From Nigrospora sphaerica (lineage: Eukaryota; Ascomycota; Sordariomycetes; Amphisphaeriales; Apiosporaceae), in assembly GCA_018287875.1 (NCBI GenBank), contig JAGVVL010000021.1, positions 1 to 64,000 of the forward strand: 64,000 nucleotides of DNA, in the 5' to 3' direction. The notes under the pieces were generated by a model that was not told the DNA's origin, made no database searches, and saw only the letters and a program-made list of their open reading frames with translations. Both the position numbers and the translations under genes were made by a program. Every line of letters begins with the position of its first letter. Position 1 is the stretch's first letter. Of this stretch, positions 44,800-54,342 are shown piece after piece.

Positions 44800-44953
44800 C
44801 TATTTATTTTATTTAACGCCTTTAAGAATTAATACTGAACGCGAATAGCAAGATTTTGAATAATTTTAACGATTAAAAGGATTAGTTATTATCCTAATCT
44901 TGAAGAAAATCAAATCCTAATTAACGCTTTATAAGATAACTAATAAGCTATTA

Positions 44954-45311
44954 TGTGAGAGGCTGAGCCTTGAAGCACTATCAAAGGGGCCAAATGCTGT
45001 TTATTTTCTAGATGGGAAAGAGAGAAGAGAACCGTCTTCAGGAGGCCGGGCGCAGCGTCTCGTTAAATCTTGCGAGACTGGACCGGAACGTTCGGATAGG
45101 AACGTTCGGACCGGAACGTTCGGATCGGAACGTTCGGACCGGAACGTTTGGATCGGAACGTTCGGATCGCTGCTCAGCTCCCCCCTCCTAGGTCTTGACC
45201 ACTAGCCTGGCGTTCGAATGGAGAGACCTACTCGGAGCCTCATATGAGGGGTTCGTGAGACGCTCAGGCCAGGTGCGCCTGAGCCTATCTCCTAGGTCCC
45301 AACCTGTAACA
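44954..45311 (-). repeat. Solo LTR (TGTTACAGG family), 358 bp, inverted copy
   Basis: Inverted relative to the copy at 41653-42010 and nearly identical to it. It is flanked by the duplication TATTA (44949-44953 and 45312-45316), so it is an independent insertion. It contains the same six-unit GAACGTTC array (45081-45169), one unit mutated. Confidence 0.92.
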
Positions 45312-46724
45312 TATTAACCAAGTTAAAATTATAAGGATAATTAACCTCTTAGATAAAGTTCGGCCTTAGTAGTTAAAGGAGGCTAAAAAGGGTTAGCGAA
45401 CGACAAAAAATCTATTAAAGGAGAGTGTAATAATATAAAGTTATCATTAGTTTCGTCCCTAAGATCATGTAAAGAGCTACCAATACTTATAGTAGATTTT
45501 ATAGAGCATATACGGAGCGATCCCTAGCTACGAGTATATAGTCTACTATCTTTAGCACTTTTTTTTCTTCTTTCTAATAGATAACCTTAAACCGTTTGCT
45601 TCCCACGCCTTCTTTAATGCGATATATATTTAAAGTGCGGAGAAATTAAACCCACGTCTCTTAGCAATGTAGTAATAAGTAGATGATTATATTATAGCGC
45701 GTTTAAATAACTAACCGCTAAGATGTAAAGTAAAAGCTTTAGGAATGATCTACTTATTAGGGTTATACTATCTAGTTCTGCACTATAAGTGCTTTAACCT
45801 TATTTTAACACTTATATTTAAATTTAAAAAGAAATGTTATTAGTTTGGTAGTTTTAAAAGTTCCTCTAAGGTCATGTAAGTGTTATATAATGAGACCGGG
45901 CCAGGGCTCTTACATAAGCCTTGATCAAGGGTTTACACAAGTATAAGTTAGGCTTCGGTAGTCCAGTTCATAGCTAGAGCGACAGCGCGCTTTTTCCCTT
46001 CTTTTAATACACTGCTACTCTTAGTACGATACTTCACGCTCATTTTTCGTGACTATTTTGAGCTTCTTTTACTTCCCTACGTTAAGGATCATCCTGATCA
46101 ACGATATCCTCACCTGATTCTTCCTTGGGATCGACCTCACGACCGTGTCTTTTTACCAGACTCCTTACAGTTTGGGGTTTCTTGGTTCCAATAATTCGCG
46201 TAGTTTATTAAGACGCACATCGTTTGATACTTTGTAACAATTCAATCAATCAAATATTAATAAAGCTGTAAAGTAATTATATACAAAAAGAGTTTAACTT
46301 TATAAAACAATGAGACGGCAAGTGGGCCGCCGTTTTGGGTGGGTTCTGTCGCCCAAAGAGGCGGCAAATTTGCCGGGAATGAGTCGCTGCTTTAAGCAGT
46401 CCTGTCACGCATATCACTGACCCAGGCTCCACTCTTTCCCACCATGGTGCCGACAAGTACCTGCGAAGCCCTGCAACCAGAAAGGCTTGGCCATTCCTCA
46501 CTTTTAGAATCAAATTCCAGTCGCGTACACCAGGCCACGAGCTTGACTTGATTCCTCCGTCATTGAAGTTAAAAGGCAGGACCTGACCTCTTCCTCTCTG
46601 TCTTTCCATCTCCCATCCATCCACCACATTCTTTTCATCATATTGAGCGAGCCCAGACTGGAGCAGTGATTTGCAATGCTTCCTCTTTCCTTCTATCCGT
46701 CAAGCACCTGTCATTTCTAGCAAT
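45312..46724. other. AT-rich repeats, then upstream region of the DUF3435 gene
   Basis: 45425-45640 and 45670-45790 are diverged copies of sequence at 41240-41460 and 40715-40830. From about 46280 the composition changes to that of the genes on the right, with no stop-rich signature. If a Starship starts here, its left end should fall between about 45900 and 46700. No terminal repeat could be identified by eye. Confidence 0.45.
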
Positions 46725-49124
46725 ATGCCGCGAACCCGTCTCCGCGAAGCTCGCCGGGCGGACTCCAATTTCTCACTCCCTTCCGGTGACATCCCTGTCT
46801 CTAAAAGTGGCGTTGCCAAGGACGACTCGGGCCCGGAAGCCACGAATATCGAGGCATTCGATCTCGACCAGGAAGCAGACGTCGAGGACCAGCTTTCGCT
46901 CTTCGACGGGAATGCTCATCCTCCAGAATACTATCGGCGCGCCATAGAGGAGTTTAATGAGAGTGACTTCGAGGGCGAGGATTACAGCCCAGGAACGATT
47001 GTGCTGATCGACGCCATTGAAGAGCAATGGGCCCGGTCCGTATTCTTCCACATCATTATATCCCTTTCCCAGTGGCTAACGGTCGCGTATTCAAGGTACT
47101 GCGGTATCGTTGGTCACTCTGAAGGGTTTTATTCAGTGTCGATAGGGCTACTTTCCTATTTCTTCACCTGGAAGTTGAACCAAAAGACCAATGGAGATGG
47201 TAGAAAACTACGCGGGACCACAAAGAAGAGTTCGCTCGGTACCTACTGGAAGCTATTTCGATTAGCTTTCGAGAGGGCAACTGGCGAAAAGATTGATCCC
47301 AAACTGAATCGCAACATGCATACGGTTCGTTCCCTGCGCCAGAATAATATCTTGAGCTAATAACTAGTAGGTCCTCCGGAAGTTAGCGAAAGAGCATGGT
47401 CTCAGCGACCAGAGGAGGGCCAACCGTTGTATGACAATCGACAATCTTGAGCAGCAAATCGAAACGACACTAAGCACGACAAAGAAGTCGTTCAAGGTCG
47501 GAGAAGAACGAATTCTTGCTGTCCTCTTCCTCCTCTTGCTTGCTCCGGCCGGTGCTCGCCCGACATCGATCCTGCGGCTTCGATTCGGTGATCTCGTCAT
47601 TGTGTTGGCACGAGATCCAGAAGGGGGGCCACATAACATCCTGCTCAAATTTACTCTTGCATTCACGAAGACATATCTGGGAGAGAAGGACGCGTAAGTC
47701 GCTTCACATCAAAATCGGATTTCTAATGCTAACACCGTGCAAGGAAAACCTACCCGCTTCCTGAGACATTGTTCGCCGACTCCCTGCTCCTCAGTCCTCA
47801 CATTTTTCTCCTGGGCATCCTTTTCCGGCATAGGGCTTTTCGTGCGCAGAGCCTTACGTCGCCGTATCATCTCAAGAAGCTTGACATTCACCCGGGGGAA
47901 TTAGAGATGCAGTTGCCACTAAGGAAGGACTTGGACGATGTCTTTGTTTTCCGCCGGGCTGTCCAAACGCTGACTGGGTATGAAATGTCGAACGACAAGC
48001 CCATCTCCTATGCCATGATGTCAACATGGATCCGGAGGATTGGTGAGATTATGGGCCTGGAGATCCCAACCATACCGTATAATCTACGCTATAATGCTGC
48101 CAATGAGTGGACTTCAAGCGGTTAGTCCAAGCCCGTCCCTGAAGAGGTGGCAGTCAACTGACTTGGCTGTGCAGGCGATGTCAGCGAGGCCCTACGGAAC
48201 TTGGCGATGGACCATGCCAACTCCGTTCCCCTGCAGAGACACTACCTTGGGCGCGAAATAGATAAGGATCTATTCAGCATTCTTCGGGGCATCAAGCCGC
48301 AACACGCACTGGTCAAGCAATCATGCAGTGTGGGGCACTCCATCAGCAAGCGTAGGCCTGTGGATCTTACAGCAGAGCAGTCCGCGTCCATCAGCAACCA
48401 CCCTCTGATTCGACGCTTGACTCGAGAGCTGTGCGGACTACGCAAAGGCTCACGAGATTACACCGATGTTGTTCAGCTGCGGCGAAAGGAAAAGCAACGG
48501 CTAAGACGGGACCTGAAGCAACAGATCAGACATCAATGGACAGCTGACCAAGCCGTCGAAGATATTGAACGTCAAATTCAGGGACTTGGCTTTGCTAATC
48601 CCACCCTAGTTGTCCCGGGGCAGCCCCAGCAGCCAGCTCAGAAGCGGCTCATGGAGGTACTCAGGACTCCTGCTGCTACGGACACTCAAGGGCAATACCG
48701 ACGCAGAGACAAGGCCATTGACCTGATAGCCGCATACTGCACAGTGGAAGAGGGATGCACCGTACCCCAAGGTCTGATCGCGTTGGCCGGGCCATCCCGT
48801 ACGTCACACCGCCTATACACCTCGACTACCAATAAGGTAGATGCCGCCATGCTGTCGGTCTTGGTACAAAACAAGAAGCAGAGGCCACGAAGATGCTTTC
48901 TCTGTGTCGGGAAGGCTCGCTCATTACCGCCAGACGATCACAAAATGGACCAGCTTCTCCGCGAGTTCTATACCTCGGGGGATCTCACTAAGCATGTTCA
49001 GCGCAGGCATTTGAAAATGCTGAAAACCCACGACCGTAGCTACTGCCAAGTGTGCAACATCAAACTCGAGCATAAGGCTCATCTCCAGAACCACGCAATT
49101 CGCATCCATGGTACCGTTACCTAG
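46725..49124 (+). CDS. DUF3435 protein (tyrosine-recombinase-like) with C-terminal zinc fingers, 5 exons
   Basis: DUF3435 proteins are crypton-like tyrosine recombinases; one branch are the captains that move Starship transposons. Exons 46725-47035, 47096-47324, 47371-47693, 47744-48120 and 48175-49124 give 729 residues with matching phases (introns 46-60 nt, one with donor GTTCGT). The N-terminal acidic region is followed by the core (about 100-450): LRGTTKKSSLGTYWKLFRLAFERATGEKI, an Arg box APAGARPTSILRLRFGDL with candidate catalytic R243, and HANSVPLQRHYLGRE with H427, R435, H436 and candidate nucleophile Y437. The C-terminus has two C2H2-like fingers, CFLCVGKARS..HVQRRH and CQVCNIKLEHKAHLQNHAIRIH. 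No stops or RIP damage although DNA to the left is heavily mutated. Whether it is a captain or an accessory DUF3435 paralogue cannot be decided here; zinc fingers are commoner in the latter. Confidence 0.88.
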
Positions 49125-50194
49125 GGCCGCAGCTCTATTTATAATGCTACGCTAACTTCATAAACAACTTGATAGGTACAAGCGGAGGATTGTTGCGTTA
49201 TTTTTCATACTATAGCTAGTAATAGATTCCTCTTCGATTTTGATCCACGTGGTGATCTACCATATACGTTGGAACAAAGTGGCCCATTTCCACAGGGTCA
49301 TGTGTTCCACAGGGTCATGTTTCCAGCATAAGACACCGCCTTCCACAAGCGCCCGCTTGTCTCCCACCGCCTTCCTAATACGTACAGTACCCACCTGCTC
49401 ACCTTTGCTCAGCCAAGCTTTTACACCATGATGCCTTCCGACCCTAAAGCCCTTGATACAATCTACCGTAATACTTCTTTCCGTGATATCTCATGCTAAA
49501 CCACTCAGCCCTTCAGTCTCTCTGGACTAGCCATTATAACCCAACTCTTCGCGCCTCGTATGAACCACCCTGCCCCGCGAATCTCTCTAGCCTCGAATTG
49601 ATCCTAATGCTGCTGAGGGGCTTGGACCACGCATAAAACCTTAATGAGACCACCATGTTTCGACTGATCCACTTTGCCGTGCATATTGCCATGCTCTGCT
49701 TCCTCTTGGGACCTCTTGTCCGTTTACAGAGTACTTCCCGTACAGCCATCAGATGCTTCCAGGCGTGCACATCAGTGCAGTATTTCTCTTGGTAGATTTT
49801 GTACGAACGTGAACTTTCACAAATAGGAATATGCGGATGTAGGGAAAGGCGAGCCACAGGCGAAAGCGCAAATTGACAAGGACACACATAGACGTATTCA
49901 ATTGTTTGCCTTTGGACTACTATTTGTAGGCCCAACACGCGGTACGTTTCGTCAGTCGTATGCTACACGGAAAAGAATGTAACCTAAAGTTGGTATACTG
50001 TTGATGACCCCCTTTGGCTAGCTTGCATTATCTGGCAAGGTCCGATTTCCCTCCTCGTCAACTGTTTATGTAGTCATTCCCATTCCTACACTAGATACTT
50101 GTTTCTTTTATCTATATGTGAGGTGCTCTAGCCCGTTGACTTGGCTTAAATGTCCGGTTAATGCTGCAAACAAGCGTGTCTGCCAGCTCGCCTA
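49125..50194. other. Intergenic, no supported gene
   Basis: Open frames on both strands are short and without motifs. Nothing else recognised. Confidence 0.4.
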
Positions 50195-50375
50195 CTCACC
50201 CTGCTCACCCTGCTCACCCTGCTCACCCTGCTCACCCTGCTCACCCTGCTCACCCTGCTCACCCTGCTCACCCTGCTCACCCTGCTCACCCTGCTCACCC
50301 TGCTCACCCTGCTCACCCTGCTCACCCTGCTCACCCTGCTAACCCTGCTCACCCTGCTCACCCAACTGCTCATGC
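50195..50375 (+). repeat. 9-bp minisatellite
   Basis: About 19 near-perfect copies of CTCACCCTG, decaying at the right end into CTCATGCTG / CTCATCCAA variants. Because the unit is a multiple of three, all frames stay open; these frames are artefacts of the repeat. Confidence 0.95.
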
Positions 50376-50847
50376 TGCTCATCCAACTGCTCACTAAGCT
50401 CAGCCACTCACCCGGCTACGTGCCATGCTCGCGCTACTGCTCCCCATGGTAGTATTCCTCGCCTGACTGCCCATCCAGTGGCTCCTTTACTCACTAATGG
50501 TAGCCAAGTAGTATACTGTTCCAGCGGCAGCTTTTACCCATGACTTCAATAAGGCAGCTGAAGCTAGCCTGGTTTGCTACTTCTGTTTCGCTTCTTAGGA
50601 CGGGCCTTTTGATTCTACATGCACAAACACAAGCTGCGAAAGCAATATTCATCCCACAAGCCAGAAGGGCATTACTGTAGGTGGCAGCATATCTTTCCAG
50701 CCGAGCAGAATCTGTAGCTGTAAGAGCCGGAACGAATCGAGGGGCCGGATAATCTTTAGAGCAAAAGACAATCCTCGGAACCAGAATAGCTCTGGGGAGC
50801 CAAACTGGGTTATAAAGTTAGATTGATTATAGAGCAGGAGTACAGCC

Positions 50848-51303
50848 ATCCGCGAAATCAGTGTCCTCTGGTTTACTCTCTTTTTTTTGATGCATAGGCC
50901 ACAATTGGCACTCTTGGCGCTAACCATGTACCTGGAGTACTTCGCCTGTACTTTATATGGATTTGACACGTAGGCGTCCCATTTTTGGCCCTAAATGTAG
51001 CATACACAGGTCTAACAGACCTCCATATACTCAAGCAAACCTCCCAGTAATGACCCATACCGTTTCCTTCCGACAGGCACAGTACATACGCCCCATTAAT
51101 GAAAGGTTTAATGTAATCTATAGGGGGCTGCCAACCCTCTGTACAATACATCAAGAGCCAGAAATGGAATGCTTACCTGTCAGATCCATGTACACTACGT
51201 CCAAGGTACTCATGATACATGGTCAGCGCCAAGAGTGCCGATTGTGGCCTGTGCACTAAAAAATAAGAGAGTGAACTAGAGGACACTGATTTCGCGGATG
51301 GCG
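50848..51303. repeat. Inverted repeat, about 120-bp arms (possible fold-back element)
   Basis: Left arm 50848-50969 and right arm about 51180-51303 are reverse complements with roughly 85% identity by eye (shared CGCGAAATCAGTGTCCTCT and GGCACTCTTGGCGCT). They are separated by about 210 bases. Weaker similarity of the outer flanks (AGCCGGA words) suggests the repeat once extended further. Confidence 0.75.
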
Positions 51304-51305
51304 GT

Positions 51306-52353
51306 ACCTACTCATACGGTCAGATTTCATCACGGGGCCAGATTTATCATAGAGCCGGATTTCTCAGAGCCGGAGTGCTGAAAGTGCTGGATTGATTTGT
51401 TATAGAGCGTCCAGACCAACTAAGGTACCACGATGCAGAAGCTTCAAGAATGGTACTGTACCCTTTACCACAACAATTTGAAAAAGTGAGGATGCCTGCT
51501 TACGTAGCTCATCGCAGTTAGCGGTTCGGCTGTTAACGTGCCTATAATGCCTGTACACAGTGTTATGTAGAAATGCTACTGTGCAGTACGTACCTCTCGC
51601 CAAAAGCGGCCCCGTATTTAGATTCTATGTGACAAAAAGTGGACGGTGAACCTGAACCCCACTGTACTATGCCATCATGTCCCCTGTTAGGTTTGGCAAG
51701 TGCCTGTTATCATCATTCGTGCATCCGTTGTTGGCCGCCTTCGTTGAGCAACACCCTCCGGAATAGGTACAATCCGTTTTTAGCTCCGTCGACTTTCGGA
51801 CCATGTCCATTACGGGTTCTAATTAGCTTTTTACTGTCTTCCACATTCCAGTGATAATTTTACATTCCAGTGACGTTCTACACTCCAATTGAAATGACCC
51901 ACACCCGATCCACTTGTGTCTACCGCTCTATCTGCTGCAATGAGTCTGTGCGCTTGCCGATAACAGATCCGTGCCGAGGCTTCCAGGGGGACTTAATGAA
52001 ACCGTTGACCAGCGTTTGAGGATCATAGCATATGATCCAAATATGCATGGACCAAGCAGCGAGTTTGCCTTCTTGCTGTGCACATAGGAGTCCGATTTCG
52101 TTACCGACCGTAGACTAGGATGACGGTACTTCGGACATGGCGTTTACGCCGTATTCAGTACCTCCACGCTTCCTAAGCTCAGAGTCTCAGCCTCAAAAAG
52201 TGGACGCTAGTTATGAAAGTAATTATTGGGAGCAAGAAGTTGTGGAGCAGGGAGATCTGTACTTGGCTGCCTCAACCGGGGGATGACTTATAAATACGAG
52301 AACTACACACGGTTTACCTTCCTATTTTCTTTAACTCACATCACCAATACAAA
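51306..52353. other. Intergenic, upstream of the orphan gene
   Basis: No supported gene. A TATAAATA box at about 52289-52296 lies 57 bases before the ATG at 52354, followed by a CT-rich stretch. Confidence 0.45.
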
Positions 52354-53436
52354 ATGGAACCTCGAGTAACACGATCTTCATCGCGGAGAAATTCCGTTGT
52401 TTCCTCTGGAATTAAAAAGAATGCCTCGACACCAGCCAAAAAAGCTCGAATCGATCCAGGCAGGATAGAAGAAGAGGCCGACGGGGAAGGAGTGCCGAAT
52501 GCTTCAAAAGCTAATCCACAATCATCGGAAAATATGGATGTAGATCTTTCAGAAGACGAAGAGATGAAGCAGGAAGAGGGTTTATTTGTACAAGACCCTC
52601 CAAATCCAGTGGACGAAAGTTCTCCACCCAAAGGAGGTGTACCGTCAGCGGAGGCCAGAGAAAACACCAAGGCCAAGAAGGCTGCCCCAAAGCTGGATAT
52701 CACAATCCGGGCTGATGATGGAACACCGACACCGCCAACACCCAATGAAGACGACGAAGATGTTCTTACAGCCATGCAAGCTTTTAGACAGATTTCCCTC
52801 GGCAAAGACGATGACGACTTGACGCCCGTAGGTTGGACACCAGGTCCTTTCGGGAAGGCGTTGGTTGTTCTACAGGATGGGCCAAGGAACGCGGCTAAAT
52901 TTCGCGTAAAAACGGCCGGGGATGTAAAGAGCGCCATACACATGGATGAGACGAATAACCTCAAACTCAACAGGGCTGGGGAGAAGATGGAAAATGGGAA
53001 GAGGGTTGTCACAGACATTCTTGCATTCCAAGGAGTAGCATGGAAGTACCCAAACAACGACCCATGCCCGATTCTCTTGCTGAACCCCAACAATTGGCCG
53101 ACCAACAAAAACGGCAGAAAAAGCACCCCACCAACGTTCGTCAAAGTCAAGATGAGACTTCAAGGCGAAATTGTAACAAGCTGGGAGACAAGGACAACCA
53201 TTCGAGCAATTTGGGGCAACAATCCAACGACATTGAAAGATGATCTCAAAATCGGCGATTATGTCCTTATACCCAGCGCTCAGTCAATAGGAAGCGCGGA
53301 TGCGGCTATTCTCGTTACTGCGGTGGCATGTGAAGCTCGTCACCAGGAATGGTGCAACAAAAAGCGAGAGGGCAAAGACAGATCCCCATCAGCCGTTCCA
53401 GACGTGGAAGGACTGCGAAGCACAACCCAGCAATAG
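52354..53436 (+). CDS. Uncharacterised 360-residue protein, single exon
   Basis: No family recognised. The N-terminal about 140 residues are low-complexity, rich in Ser, Pro, Lys and acidic residues, with a likely nuclear localisation signal (KKNASTPAKKARIDPG). The C-terminal half looks like a folded domain: TPGPFGKALVVLQDGPRNA, VVTDILAFQGVAWKYP, RTTIRAIWGN, LKIGDYVLIPSAQSIGSADA. The start is the first ATG after a TATA box and CT-rich leader, and the codon pattern is regular across the frame. A nuclear or nucleic-acid-linked role is only suggested by the NLS-like stretch. It lies between the DUF3435 and DUF3723 genes, so it may be cargo of the same element. Confidence 0.7.
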   Translation: MEPRVTRSSSRRNSVVSSGIKKNASTPAKKARIDPGRIEEEADGEGVPNASKANPQSSENMDVDLSEDEEMKQEEGLFVQDPPNPVDESSPPKGGVPSAEARENTKAKKAAPKLDITIRADDGTPTPPTPNEDDEDVLTAMQAFRQISLGKDDDDLTPVGWTPGPFGKALVVLQDGPRNAAKFRVKTAGDVKSAIHMDETNNLKLNRAGEKMENGKRVVTDILAFQGVAWKYPNNDPCPILLLNPNNWPTNKNGRKSTPPTFVKVKMRLQGEIVTSWETRTTIRAIWGNNPTTLKDDLKIGDYVLIPSAQSIGSADAAILVTAVACEARHQEWCNKKREGKDRSPSAVPDVEGLRSTTQQ

Positions 53437-53757
53437 TAAGGGATGATTCATGTTGGATTAGGACGGAAGGTTAGGCCTTCAGGTTGTTTTGCGGTTTCGA
53501 TTTCCTGGTTTCTTCTTTACCTGTTTCTTGACCTCTTTCTCACTTATTTTATTTCCCTTTTTTGAAATCTCCGAGCTAGCATTGGGGGTGTGCTTTGCGT
53601 TGCGAAACTTCAATCATGTGTTAGTTCTTGACTTCTTTCACTGCTAGATCGTTTCATTCCATTATTAAGCTTTAGAACATGAGTCATAGTAAATTTACAG
53701 CCTAGTTCCCTTTGTTGAAAGGCTATGCTAGTTGAGGCCAGTTCTCAGATGCTCTAC
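53437..53757. other. Intergenic, 3' flank of the orphan gene
   Basis: T-rich sequence with no gene, ending at the start of an LTR-like repeat. Confidence 0.4.
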
Positions 53758-54342
53758 TGTTACAACCCCCAGAAATCCAGGCCAAGAAGGGTGGCTGAGC
53801 ACCACACTAGTCACCAACAGACCTCTCCAGCCACAGAAGCAACAATCAAGTCAGAGAATGTACCACCAAGCGAGGAACAGTTCCCACGGGGCAAAGTTGC
53901 CTAGGCAAGGAAACAATCCCGGGTAAGGGCAAAACTTCCCCTTGAAAGGAAGGTCACGTGATAGATTGTAGGATCAACCATTGAGAATTCGCGATCCAAC
54001 GATCCAAGGGATCCACTGGATCATAGGATCGCAACTTGGGATTTCACGATCCAACGATCCAGCCTGTATCAGTGAGCGAATGATTTGGTATATAGGTCAG
54101 AATGATTTCCTAGTAGACAGCCATTACCTCAATGACCAATCTAAACATCTATCTTCCCATTGGTGGGCCTAAAGCCTAACGATTTATTGTGAATCGGTTC
54201 CTCAGCATCGCATCCCAGTTACTCAGTCACTTACCTTCAGCCAATCATCGGAAACCCATTATACAGGACAAGCAAGTCTTCGACTTACCTTTGGACGCTT
54301 TCTATCCCTGAAGGTATGAACCCTACGTACCGCATTACTTAG

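Noticed and set aside
50118..50397. Three overlapping open frames coding SPCSPC, AHPAHP and VSRVSR repeats
   Set aside because: Artefacts of the 9-bp minisatellite; no flanking coding sequence.
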